From positions 1-30,114 of the forward strand of contig CAZACK010000060.1 in assembly GCA_964483455.1 (NCBI GenBank): a stretch of 30,114 bases of DNA. Reading direction: 5' to 3'. Within the stretch, counting starts at the first letter, position 1. Each line of letters opens with the position of its first letter. The notes below the pieces were generated by a model that did no database searches, was not told where the DNA came from, and worked only from the letters and a program-made list of their open reading frames with translations. The DNA comes from CAYZJD01 sp964483455. Lineage in GTDB: Bacteria; Acidobacteriota; Terriglobia; Bryobacterales; Bryobacteraceae. Below, piece after piece: positions 8,488 to 16,522 of the stretch. The position numbers were made by a program, and so were the translations under genes.

Positions 8488-8608
8488 GCCCTCCGCCAGC
8501 CGCCGGTTTTACAGTCCCGGCCGCGGCGATTTTGGCCGCTCGTGGCAGCCCGCCCCTTCCAACGTGTGAATGAAATTGTCAGCCGCCGGACTCGACCTGC
8601 TGATATAC

Positions 8609-10924
8609 CTAGAACGCGTACGAAACGTTGACGTAAACGCTCCTCCCCGGCTCCGGCACCCGGATCCCCGAGCGGAACGGGTCGCGCTGGAACGACAGGT
8701 ATTCCCAGTAAGAGCGGTTGAAGACGTTGTCCATGCCGGCCGCCAGGTTCAGCTTGCGAGTGTGTAACCCCGCCTTCACGTTGATCACGCCGTGGCCGGG
8801 CGTCCGAGCTTCCTTCAGGTCGGAATCCACGCGGGACTGCGCGTTCGACGCCAAGCCCTCCACCTCGCCAAAGAACCGCCGGTTCCCGTAGCGCACGGCC
8901 AGTCGCGCTTTGAGCGGCGGCATCTCGGCAAGGTCGGGGTCGGAGATTCCGTAGGCTGGGTTCACGCTCTTGCGGCCCCTCGCGTAGGAAACTCCGCCCG
9001 CAATCAGCACCGCCTGGGTCAGACCCACACTATAGCCGGCCTCGCCGCCGTAGATCCTGGCTTCGACGTTCTCGTACGATCGGGCCGCAACGTTCATGAC
9101 GCCGGGCGTCATGTTGATTCTCGGCCGGTTGTGGATAGTAATGAAATCCTCCAACCGGCTGTAGAAGACCGTTGGCCTCAGGGTGAACCAGCGGCCGCGA
9201 TAGGCCAGTCCGAGGTCGGCTTCGGTGTTTCGCACCGGCCTGAGGGCTGGATTTCCCACCCAGTCCGAGCCCATCCGCTTCAGGGAAAAGTACCGTTCCT
9301 GCGGATCCGGGAACCGGACGGTGTGACCGGCGCCGGCGAATACATCGAGGCCGTCCCTGAGCGGGTAGGCGATCCACAGGCTGGCTGAGGGATGAATGTC
9401 GGTTGCCGCGAGGTCCGTCGTGCCTTGGTAGGCCCAGTACAGGGAGGTGACCGATTGCGATTCCGCTCGGCTCTCGGCCCTGTCCAGCCTTGCGCCGGCC
9501 GTCAGCCGCAGCTTGTCGAACAACGTCATGCGGTGGATCCCGTACGCCCCCAGCGCCACGGTGTTCACGCCGGGGATGGAGTGCTGGTCCACATAGGCGC
9601 CGGCCATCCGCATCGTGTTCACTGCGTCCCAGCCTCTGCGATAGGCCTCGAAGCCACCGGTGAAGTAGCCCCAGTCGGCTTCGACCTGGCCGCCCAGGGC
9701 CCGTGTGTCGGCGAAGGTCGCCATCCCGTACGGCCTGGCGGCGCCGGCCGAGCTCAGTCGCTGCTCATCCGTCATCCAATGCTTGACGCGGGTGAAGTAG
9801 CCGCGGAGCCTGATTTCCCGCAAGCCGCCGGCGGGGTGCTGCCACGAATAGCCGATACCCCAACGGTCGGCATCGTCGTAGACGGCATCCATGAGGAGAT
9901 ATGGGTAGAGGGCCTCGCCGCCGTCCTGCCTGGTAAAAGACAGATCGATCCGCTGCTTGTTCCACGTGGCCGCGCCGAACTTGAACCAGGCCGTGCGGAT
10001 GTCGAATGCGTGCCGGGAGTCCGCCTGCGGGCGGTAGTTGGCATAGGAGGTGAATGGCTTGCCGTCGCCGTCGCGGTAGGGGTCCGACCGCCGGAACGCA
10101 TAACCGGCGAGGCCGTGGTGCCTTTCTCCGGACAGGGAAGCGGTCACGCTCGGATTCCAGTAACCGAATGAGCCGGTTGCAAGACTCGGCGTGAACCGCA
10201 GGCCGGGCTCCGGGTTCTTGCTCACAATGTTGATCGCGCCCCCCAGGCTTCCCTGGTTGCGGAGATCGAAGGGCCCTTTGGTGACCTCGACATGCCGGAC
10301 CTCGGAGAAATCGACGTGGAAGGCGGGAGGGTCCATGTTGTTCGGGCAGGCGCCGTAGATCCGCTGCCCGTCGATCAAGACATTCAGGTTGTCTTGCTGA
10401 TATCCGCGCAGCACGGTGTCGCTGGCGATGCCCCCCTTGCGGATCTTCCACAGCCCATCGAGCTTCCCCAGCGCCTCGCCGGCATCCCGCGCGGAACTCT
10501 CCCGCACCTCGCGGATCTCCAGCACCTCCTGGAAATTCATGGTTTCCGTCTCGGGCACGGACTCGAGCGGCGGCGCCTTCGCGGTAACGGTCAGCCGTTC
10601 CGCCATCGGGGCGATGCCCATCACGAGGTCCACGGTCACACCTTGCCCGGCGCGAAGGACGATGCCTTCTCTCCGCGATTCGGCAAAGCCCTCTTTCGCG
10701 ACGCGCAAATTGTACGTGTCGGGCGGCAGCCGAAAGCGGAAGCTCCCCTGGCTGTCGCTCAGCGCCGAAGAGGCCTGGCGGCCATCGCTGGTTTCCACAC
10801 TTACCAGCGTCGCCGGGACCGCGCCGCTCGAGCTATCCAGCACCCTGCCTCGCAGCACGGCGTCGGACGGGGCCTGGGCCTGCACGAACGACATCCACAC
10901 GCATAGATGAAGAACAATCCTCAT
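8609..10924 (-). CDS. TonB-dependent outer-membrane receptor, OprC/NosA-like copper importer
   Basis: A 771-residue protein: signal peptide (residues 1-17), carboxypeptidase-regulatory-like domain (about 22-100), TonB plug (about 115-235) and a 22-strand-type beta barrel ending in an aromatic residue (VNVSYAF). In the plug, GACPNNMDPP at 191-200 matches the hallmark of the OprC/NosA copper receptors, in which a C-x-x-x-M pair binds copper; here that is Cys193 and Met197. NosA was first linked to nitrous oxide reductase copper supply, and this gene diverges from a nosZ operon, which supports a copper role. The regulatory-like domain is typical of Acidobacterial receptors and not of proteobacterial OprC. 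The ATG at 10924 follows AGGAGG. A small Cys-rich gene lies 76 bp upstream on the same strand. Confidence 0.88.
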   Translation of the reverse strand: MRIVLHLCVWMSFVQAQAPSDAVLRGRVLDSSSGAVPATLVSVETSDGRQASSALSDSQGSFRFRLPPDTYNLRVAKEGFAESRREGIVLRAGQGVTVDLVMGIAPMAERLTVTAKAPPLESVPETETMNFQEVLEIREVRESSARDAGEALGKLDGLWKIRKGGIASDTVLRGYQQDNLNVLIDGQRIYGACPNNMDPPAFHVDFSEVRHVEVTKGPFDLRNQGSLGGAINIVSKNPEPGLRFTPSLATGSFGYWNPSVTASLSGERHHGLAGYAFRRSDPYRDGDGKPFTSYANYRPQADSRHAFDIRTAWFKFGAATWNKQRIDLSFTRQDGGEALYPYLLMDAVYDDADRWGIGYSWQHPAGGLREIRLRGYFTRVKHWMTDEQRLSSAGAARPYGMATFADTRALGGQVEADWGYFTGGFEAYRRGWDAVNTMRMAGAYVDQHSIPGVNTVALGAYGIHRMTLFDKLRLTAGARLDRAESRAESQSVTSLYWAYQGTTDLAATDIHPSASLWIAYPLRDGLDVFAGAGHTVRFPDPQERYFSLKRMGSDWVGNPALRPVRNTEADLGLAYRGRWFTLRPTVFYSRLEDFITIHNRPRINMTPGVMNVAARSYENVEARIYGGEAGYSVGLTQAVLIAGGVSYARGRKSVNPAYGISDPDLAEMPPLKARLAVRYGNRRFFGEVEGLASNAQSRVDSDLKEARTPGHGVINVKAGLHTRKLNLAAGMDNVFNRSYWEYLSFQRDPFRSGIRVPEPGRSVYVNVSYAF

Positions 10925-11000
10925 GGAACCTCCTCCTCGTACTTCTGCTTGGCTGACAGATGAGCGGAGGCCCGAGTTCGGGCCCGTGTTCCGTACGATC

Positions 11001-11375
11001 CTATTCGGCTCTGTGGGACGGAGGAGGGCGTTCTCGAACGGAGAGAGTGCGGCCGGCAGCCGTCGTACGCCGGCCCTCGTGGACAACCGGGTTCCGGGAG
11101 TCCCTGAGCGGAGCAATCCGTTTGGCCGGCGCCGGAACGAGCAGCGGTGTGTCGTCGACGCGCAGCCCGACCACCGAGGGACAGCCGTTTTCGCAGCAGC
11201 CGGCTTCTCGCCAGGCGGGCCCCCTGGAAGCCGCCCGCGCCGGCCTCTTGCAGCAGCAGGGTCCGGCGAATTTCGCGCAGCCGCAGGCGCAGGACTTCTC
11301 CAAGGCGGCGGCCAGCGGCGCCACGTGGCCCGAGGTGAACAGCGCCAGCAGCAATTTGCAGGTCAGTTGACGCAT
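11001..11375 (-). CDS. Small secreted cysteine-rich protein, putative metal-binding
   Basis: A 124-residue protein that I cannot assign to a named family. An N-terminal signal-like segment (KLLLALFTSGHVAPLAAA) precedes a cysteine cluster: CACGC at 29-33, CCC at 40-42, then CC at 60-61 and C65, ten cysteines in all counting C6. The C-terminal half is basic and proline-rich. The dense CxC and CCC motifs suggest soft-metal, probably Cu(I), binding outside the cytoplasm. The gene lies directly upstream of the OprC/NosA-like receptor on the same strand and diverges from the nos operon, so a copper-handling or copper-sensing role is an inference from context. The overlapping alternative frame (10921-11460) has no such pattern. 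The start is uncertain, with a weak ribosome-binding site. Confidence 0.65.
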   Translation of the reverse strand: MRQLTCKLLLALFTSGHVAPLAAALEKSCACGCAKFAGPCCCKRPARAASRGPAWREAGCCENGCPSVVGLRVDDTPLLVPAPAKRIAPLRDSRNPVVHEGRRTTAAGRTLSVRERPPPSHRAE

Positions 11376-11501
11376 TGTCGGCGGCCGGAGGAGTCATGGT
11401 ATCACGAGCGAGCGCGCCTTGGAGTAGACAACCCGTTACTCTTGAATCCGCCGCCTGCAAGTGATACAGTCGCCACGAGAGACAGGAACAGCGAGGTGTT
11501 G
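11376..11501. promoter_or_regulatory. Divergent promoter region, copper receptor operon versus nos operon
   Basis: This 126-bp gap separates the minus-strand Cys-rich/TonB genes from the plus-strand respiratory operon and must hold promoters for both. GTATCAC at 11399-11405 is exactly complementary to GTGATAC at 11461-11467, with centres 62 bp apart, close to six helical turns. TTGAAT near 11442 with ATACAG 16 bases later is a possible plus-strand promoter. I see no FNR/NNR-type TTGAT-N4-ATCAA box. Regulator identity is unknown. Confidence 0.4.
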
Positions 11502-13421
11502 ATGGCCAACGGTGCGAAGTACCGCACCCTGATCCCGGATATCGACTTCTGGCAGCAGATGATCCCGTGCCAGGCGGCCTGTCCCATTCACACGGACGCC
11601 GGCAAGTACGTCCAGCTCATCGCCGAACAGAAGGACGAGCAGGCCTACCTGACCGCGCGGTCCCCGAACCCCTTTGCCTCGGTGTGCGGGCGGGTGTGCG
11701 CGGCCCCGTGTGAGGACCACTGCCGGCGCGGCTCGATCGACGCCCCGGTGAGCATTCGCGCGCTGAAGCGCTTCGTTTGCGAGAAATACGGCGTCGAATC
11801 GCTCGCCCCAGACACCCAGGAAAAGCTGCTCGAATCGGAAACCGAGCCGGGCAACAAGACCTATTGGCACCTGCCGATGCTGCGCGAAAGCCGCCGCGGC
11901 GCCGCCCGCGGGCAAAAGGTGGCGGTGATCGGGTCCGGGCCGGCGGGCCTGGCCTGCGCGCATGACCTGGCCCTGATGGGTTACAAGGTCACCGTCTTCG
12001 AGGCCACCGCCATGCCCGGCGGCATGATGGTGCACGGCATACCGGAATTCCGCCTGGCGCGGCCGGTGATCGACAAGGAGATTTCCAGGATTGCCGCCCT
12101 CGGGGCGGAGCTGAAGCTCAACGCGCCGCTGACCGAAAGCTTCGGACTGAAGGAGCTGAGGGAGCAGGGATTCGAAGCGGTGTTCCTGAGCGTCGGCACG
12201 CAGCGGGGACGGGACCTGGCGATTGAAGGAGCCGGGCTGGACGGGGTGGTCAAAGCCATCGATTTTCTGCTCAACGTCAACCACGGCTATCGCGTCAGCC
12301 TCGGCCGGCGCGTGCTGGTCATCGGCGGGGGCTTCGTCGCCTTCGACGCCGCGCGCATGGCCCTGCGCACCGCACTGGACGCGGAGCAAGCGGCCTCGGA
12401 GGGAGCGATGGTCGGCGCGCTGGACGCCGCCCGCGCCGCCATCCGCGCCGGCGTGGCGGACGTGCGCATGATCAGCCTGGAATCGTTCGCGGAAATGCCC
12501 GTCCTGCGGACGGCGCAGGGCAAAGACGAGTTCGAGGAGGCGAGGCGGGAGGGGATCGTCTTCCATCCGCAGCGCGGCACACGGCGCATCACCGGCGAGA
12601 ATGGCCGGGTGCGCGCCGTCGAGTTGATCGGCGTCCGGCGCACCTACGACGAGAATGGGCGGTTCAGCCCGGAGTACGAACCGGAGATCAGCGAAACCCT
12701 GGAAGCGGACACGGTGATTCTGGCCATCGGACAGCGAGCCGACCTGTCTTTCCTCATGCCGGAAGACGGCGTCGAGCTGACGCCGCAGGGAACCATCAAG
12801 GTCGATCCGGCGACCCTGGCTTCGACCGCGCCGGGCGTCTTCGCCGGCGGCGATGTCGCCTTCGGCCCACGGAACCTCATCGAGGCGATCGCCAACGGCA
12901 AGCGCGCGGCGCTGTCCATCGACAACCACCTGCGCGGCGTAACCGGCGGGCCGCAGGTCCGGCTGTCCATCGAGAAGATCCCCACCCGGAGCTACCAGCG
13001 GGCGGCGGGCTACGAGAAGCACGCCCGGCAGGCGCCGCCCACCATCGAACTGAACCGGCGGACCGGCATCTCCGAAGTCGAAACCGGCTACTCCGATGCC
13101 GAGGCTCGCCGACAGGCCGAGCGCTGCCTCTACTGCCACATTCAGACCATCTACCACGCCGAGCGCTGCGTCTTGTGTAACCGCTGCGTGGACATTTGCC
13201 CCGAGTACTGCCTGAAACTGGTGCCGATCGAGGACCTCGACCTCGACCCCCTGACGGCCGGGCGGCTCGCGGAGCATTACAGCCTCTCGGGCGGGGTGCT
13301 GTCCGCCATGATCAAGGACGACGAGAAGTGCATCCGCTGCGGGCTCTGCGCCATCCGCTGCCCGACGGATGCGATGACCATGGAGGTTTTCTTCTATGAA
13401 GAGCACGAACCCGCCGCCTGA
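11502..13421 (+). CDS. GltD-like iron-sulfur flavoprotein with C-terminal 2[4Fe-4S] ferredoxin domain
   Basis: A cytoplasmic 639-residue protein. The N-terminal iron-sulfur domain has Cys23, Cys27 and C62/C66/C70/C74. An FAD Rossmann motif follows (VAVIGSGPAGLACA, about 140-152), then a second nucleotide-binding motif (VLVIGGGFVAFDAA, about 271-284) and a C-terminal FAD motif (VFAGGDVAFGPRNLIEAI). The C-terminal ferredoxin part carries C556/C559/C562/C566 and C610/C613/C616/C620. The first three domains match glutamate synthase small-subunit relatives; no large subunit is nearby. The gene overlaps the Rieske gene by 26 bases, so it probably feeds or receives electrons at the Rieske/cytochrome b complex. 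The donor (NAD(P)H or ferredoxin) is not determinable. The ATG at 11502 follows GAGG. The frame is open far upstream, but antisense to the Cys-rich gene. Confidence 0.85.
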   Translation: MANGAKYRTLIPDIDFWQQMIPCQAACPIHTDAGKYVQLIAEQKDEQAYLTARSPNPFASVCGRVCAAPCEDHCRRGSIDAPVSIRALKRFVCEKYGVESLAPDTQEKLLESETEPGNKTYWHLPMLRESRRGAARGQKVAVIGSGPAGLACAHDLALMGYKVTVFEATAMPGGMMVHGIPEFRLARPVIDKEISRIAALGAELKLNAPLTESFGLKELREQGFEAVFLSVGTQRGRDLAIEGAGLDGVVKAIDFLLNVNHGYRVSLGRRVLVIGGGFVAFDAARMALRTALDAEQAASEGAMVGALDAARAAIRAGVADVRMISLESFAEMPVLRTAQGKDEFEEARREGIVFHPQRGTRRITGENGRVRAVELIGVRRTYDENGRFSPEYEPEISETLEADTVILAIGQRADLSFLMPEDGVELTPQGTIKVDPATLASTAPGVFAGGDVAFGPRNLIEAIANGKRAALSIDNHLRGVTGGPQVRLSIEKIPTRSYQRAAGYEKHARQAPPTIELNRRTGISEVETGYSDAEARRQAERCLYCHIQTIYHAERCVLCNRCVDICPEYCLKLVPIEDLDLDPLTAGRLAEHYSLSGGVLSAMIKDDEKCIRCGLCAIRCPTDAMTMEVFFYEEHEPAA

Positions 13422-13929
13422 AGAACCCGGGCGCGGAGAGAGCCGGCGCTCGTGGCTGGACAAGCTGGGGCTCGGCGCTTTGCTTGCCGCCCTCGGCGGC
13501 CAGGCCTACGCGTTTCTGCGGTCGCTGGTGCCGAACGTGCTTTACGAGGAGCCCCAGCGCTTCAAGGCCGGCCCCGCCGACCAGTTTCCCGAAGGAGTCA
13601 CGTTTCTCGAAGACCGGCGCGTCTACATTTTCCGCGAGCAGAAGACGTTCTATGCGATCTCGGCCGTCTGTACGCACCTGGGATGCACGGTCAAGTTGAT
13701 CAACCTGAACCAGCTCAAGAAAGTCACGATCCGCGGGCAGGTGGTGGAGGAGCGACGCGAATTCCACTGCCCCTGCCACGGCTCGAAGTATTACGGGGAC
13801 GGCACCAACTTCTCCGGGCCGGCGCCAGGGCCGCTCCCCTGGCTCAAGCTCGAGCTGGCTGCCGACGACGGCCAGCTCGTGGTCGATCTGGCGGAACGCG
13901 TGGGCCGGGAGTTCCGGCTGACCGTCTGA
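13396..13929 (+). CDS. Rieske 2Fe-2S protein of a bc-type complex
   Basis: A 177-residue membrane-anchored Rieske protein. An N-terminal segment (SRRSWLDKLGLGALLAALG) serves as Tat-like signal and anchor. The cluster-binding boxes are CTHLGC at 92-97 and CPCHGS at 125-130, so all four ligands (Cys92, His94, Cys125, His128) and the disulfide pair (Cys97, Cys127) are present. A GPAPGPLPWL proline loop follows. It moves electrons from quinol at the cytochrome b Q site to cytochrome c. It overlaps the preceding flavoprotein gene by 26 bases, and the cytochrome b gene follows after three bases, as expected for a petC-petB type operon. Confidence 0.93.
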   Translation: MKSTNPPPEEPGRGESRRSWLDKLGLGALLAALGGQAYAFLRSLVPNVLYEEPQRFKAGPADQFPEGVTFLEDRRVYIFREQKTFYAISAVCTHLGCTVKLINLNQLKKVTIRGQVVEERREFHCPCHGSKYYGDGTNFSGPAPGPLPWLKLELAADDGQLVVDLAERVGREFRLTV

Positions 13930-13932
13930 CGG

Positions 13933-15258
13933 GTGACGAGGATGCGACCGACCAAGCGAATTCTCGAGCAGTTGACCTGGACGTGGAAGCCCGGAAGCGA
14001 GCGCGAGGCCGGAGATTCGATCGTCCGCAACCTGCTGCTGCACTGGTTTCCCGCCAAGGTGACGCGGGCGAGCCTGAGCCTCGGGTACTCGTTCTGGCTC
14101 GGGACGATCTCGGCCGTGCTGTTCGCCATCCTCACCGTCACCGGCGTTGTCTTGATGTTTCTGTATGTTCCCTCGGTGGAACGCGCGTATGCTTCGGTGA
14201 AGGACCTCGAGTTCGCCGTGTCGTTCGGGTGGTTTCTCCGGGGACTGCACCGCATCGCCGCCCATCTGATGGTGGCGGTGGTGTTCCTGCACATGGTCCG
14301 CGTTTTCCTTTGCGGCGCTTACAAGAATGGAACCGCAGCGGGCCAGAACCGCCCGTTGAACTGGATCGTCGGGCTGGTGCTGCTGCTGACGACGTTCCTG
14401 CTCTCGTTCACCGGCTATCTGCTTCCTTGGGATCAGCTTGCTTACTGGGCGATCACCGTGGGCACGAACATCGCCAGCGCCGCTCCGCTCGTCGGCGAAA
14501 AGATCCGCTACCTCCTGTTGGGCGGGAATCAGATCGACCAGAACACTCTGCTGCGGTTCTACGTCCTTCATTGTTTCTTCCTGCCGCTGCTGACATTGCT
14601 GCTGTTCTCCTGGCACATGTGGCGGGTGAGGAAGGATGGCGGCCTGGCCGCGGTAGATCGCCTGGCGCTCGGGCAGAAAGCAGGCAAGACGCCGCCGGTT
14701 ACGGCCAAGACTTACTCTCTGCTTGGGATCGCCGGCGGAAGGACAGTGCACGTGGAAACGGCCCTGGTGGACGAGGACCAGCACACTGTGCATTCTTCTC
14801 CCCATCTGACGCGGCGCCTGCTGGCGGTCACGATGGCGACCGTGGCCGCCTGCGCGCTGCTCACGCTGCTTGCGCCGGCGCCGCTGGAGGAGCCGGCCAA
14901 CCCCAACGTTACTCCCAACCCCGCCAAGGCGCCCTGGTATTTCCTGTGGTTGCAGGAGTTGGTGACCGACACGACGGTGCAGATCGGAGACTTCACGGTC
15001 AACGGCGCGCTGATCGGAGGAATCATGGCGCCCGGACTCCTGGTGCTGCTGGCGGCCATTTGGCCGTATTGGGACAAGAGTACCGCCGCCTCGGTCGGGA
15101 TCTGGTTTGCACGCGAGCGCAAGCGCCAGAACATCGTGTTCTTGGTGATCGTCGCCATTGTCCTGATTCTCACGATTGTGGGAACCTTCATGCGCGGCCC
15201 GTATTGGAACCTGTATTGGCCGTGGGAAGCGTGGCCGGAGATGCCGAGGAGGTTCTGA
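13933..15258 (+). CDS. Cytochrome b, fused b6/subunit IV type
   Basis: The membrane subunit of a quinol:cytochrome c oxidoreductase, 441 residues. The N-terminal four-helix part has haem ligands His106/His120 and His213/His228. The second pair has 14 residues between them, the spacing of b6-type rather than mitochondrial-type cytochrome b. The Qo-site region is LLPWDQLAYW, and the C-terminal part carries APWYFLWLQEL in place of PEWY. Three further helices follow about residue 290, so b6 and subunit IV are fused. A soluble linker lies at roughly 232-290. The start may be the GTG at 13933 or the ATG at 13942. The stop overlaps a 13-codon minigene by one base. Confidence 0.92.
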   Translation: MTRMRPTKRILEQLTWTWKPGSEREAGDSIVRNLLLHWFPAKVTRASLSLGYSFWLGTISAVLFAILTVTGVVLMFLYVPSVERAYASVKDLEFAVSFGWFLRGLHRIAAHLMVAVVFLHMVRVFLCGAYKNGTAAGQNRPLNWIVGLVLLLTTFLLSFTGYLLPWDQLAYWAITVGTNIASAAPLVGEKIRYLLLGGNQIDQNTLLRFYVLHCFFLPLLTLLLFSWHMWRVRKDGGLAAVDRLALGQKAGKTPPVTAKTYSLLGIAGGRTVHVETALVDEDQHTVHSSPHLTRRLLAVTMATVAACALLTLLAPAPLEEPANPNVTPNPAKAPWYFLWLQELVTDTTVQIGDFTVNGALIGGIMAPGLLVLLAAIWPYWDKSTAASVGIWFARERKRQNIVFLVIVAIVLILTIVGTFMRGPYWNLYWPWEAWPEMPRRF

Positions 15259-15299
15259 TGAAGCTCCACGGCTCGAACACTTGCAGGGATCTGACATGA
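15258..15299 (+). CDS. 13-codon minigene between cytochrome b and cytochrome c (possible coupling leader)
   Basis: ATG 15258 overlaps the cytochrome b stop (TGATG), is preceded by GAGGAGG at ideal spacing and encodes MKLHGSNTCRDLT. Its TGA overlaps the ATG of the pentaheme cytochrome gene at 15296 (ATGA). It could be a coupling leader that carries ribosomes from one gene to the next, or a fortuitous short frame. Confidence 0.35.
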   Translation: MKLHGSNTCRDLT

Positions 15300-16498
15300 A
15301 CCGGAAAAGTCGAGACACGATCTGGATCTATGCGCTCGGCGGCGCCACCCTGCTCATTACCGTGTACCTGTACGCCGGTTACTTCACGCCGGAGTGGAAG
15401 GAGCATCAGTCGGAATTCCGGGAGCTGGTCGAGAAACGGTTCGGCGCCGAAAGGGCAGGCCAGGTTCCGAGCGGTCTCCAGCAGATCTGGGCCCGCGACC
15501 TGGATCGCGTCGACCGCTGCGTCACCTGTCACCAGGGAGTCGGATGGAAAGGGCTTGAGAACGCGCCCGAGCCGTACCGTACCCATCCGAAGGAGGTCCT
15601 CGACAAGCATCCGGTGGCCCGGTACGGCTGCACCATCTGCCACGGCGGGCAGGGATATGCCGCCACCACCGAAACGGCTCACGCCACCACGGTGGCGCAT
15701 TGGGAGGAGCCGTTGCTCGGCGCGGAGCTGGGCAAGGCGTACCTCATCAGCGACCGCAAGGCGCTATCCGAGATCCACTGCAACCTCTGTCATCGCTATG
15801 ACCGGGAAACCAAGGGTGTTGACTACATCAACTATGCCAAGCAGTTGGTGCAGCAGAAGGGATGCCGGTCGTGCCACAAGATCAACGGGCGAGGCGGCGT
15901 CATCGGCCCCGACCTGACCTATGTCGGAGACAAGTCGTCCGAGCAGTACGATTACTCCCGCATGTCCGGTTCCCCCTCCATCTTCGGCTGGCACGTGGCC
16001 CATTTCAAGAATCCGAAGATGATGGTCGCCGAGACGATCATGCCCAACTTCAACTTCGGCAGCCGCGAAGCGCAGGCGCTGGCCATGCTGGCGATGAGCT
16101 GGAAGCGCGCCAATCTGCCGGTCGCCTATATTCCGGGCGCCCAGGTTGCCGACCTGCCGACGCCGGAGGAGAGCGAGAAGGAGCGGCAGATGCTCACCGG
16201 CGAAGGCGCGTTCTTCGTCAAGAAGACCTGCTTCATCTGCCACGACGTGTCTGTCTTCGGCATCGAATCGGCGGCCAAGATCGGCCCGGACCTCGCGCTG
16301 GCCTGGGCCGACGTGCAGAGCCGCTTCGGCAGGACCCTGGAGGATTTCCTGAAAGCTCCTACGGGGACGATGGCAGTCGTCCTCGCTACCCAGATCCAGC
16401 TCACCGACGCCGAGAAGGCCGAGGTGGTTGCGAAACTGAAAACCGCTTACGACAGGAAGCTCGAGCAGGACAAAACGCCGGCTCGGGCGAAGAAGTAA
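15296..16498 (+). CDS. Membrane-anchored pentaheme cytochrome c
   Basis: A 400-residue protein with one N-terminal membrane helix (about 8-28, IWIYALGGATLLITVYLYAG) and five CxxCH sites: CVTCH 75-79, CTICH 112-116, CNLCH 162-166, CRSCH 190-194 and CFICH 312-316. The last two sit in mono-haem cytochrome c-like domains with downstream GPDL motifs. Set between cytochrome b and nosZ, it is the natural periplasmic carrier from the bc complex to N2O reductase, in place of the NosC cytochromes of Wolinella-type clusters. This role is inferred from position. The start at 15296 places the anchor helix at the N-terminus; AGGG lies about eight bases upstream. The nosZ gene begins 24 bases after the stop. 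Confidence 0.9.
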   Translation: MNRKSRDTIWIYALGGATLLITVYLYAGYFTPEWKEHQSEFRELVEKRFGAERAGQVPSGLQQIWARDLDRVDRCVTCHQGVGWKGLENAPEPYRTHPKEVLDKHPVARYGCTICHGGQGYAATTETAHATTVAHWEEPLLGAELGKAYLISDRKALSEIHCNLCHRYDRETKGVDYINYAKQLVQQKGCRSCHKINGRGGVIGPDLTYVGDKSSEQYDYSRMSGSPSIFGWHVAHFKNPKMMVAETIMPNFNFGSREAQALAMLAMSWKRANLPVAYIPGAQVADLPTPEESEKERQMLTGEGAFFVKKTCFICHDVSVFGIESAAKIGPDLALAWADVQSRFGRTLEDFLKAPTGTMAVVLATQIQLTDAEKAEVVAKLKTAYDRKLEQDKTPARAKK

Positions 16499-16522
16499 CT
16501 CACGAAAGGAGAGAGTAATCCT

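Noticed and set aside
10921..11460. 179-codon minus-strand frame overlapping the Cys-rich gene
   Set aside because: It lacks a signal peptide and ordered motifs and would overlap the TonB receptor start. The competing frame has a signal and patterned cysteines.
11376..11501. FNR/NNR-type anaerobic activator box before the nos operon
   Set aside because: I looked for TTGAT-N4-ATCAA and close variants and found none.
11436..13463. 675-codon minus-strand frame opposite the flavoprotein
   Set aside because: Antisense to a gene with full FAD and iron-sulfur motifs.
13312..15318. 668-codon minus-strand frame opposite Rieske and cytochrome b
   Set aside because: Gln/His/Arg-rich shadow with no recognisable domain, opposite two certain genes.
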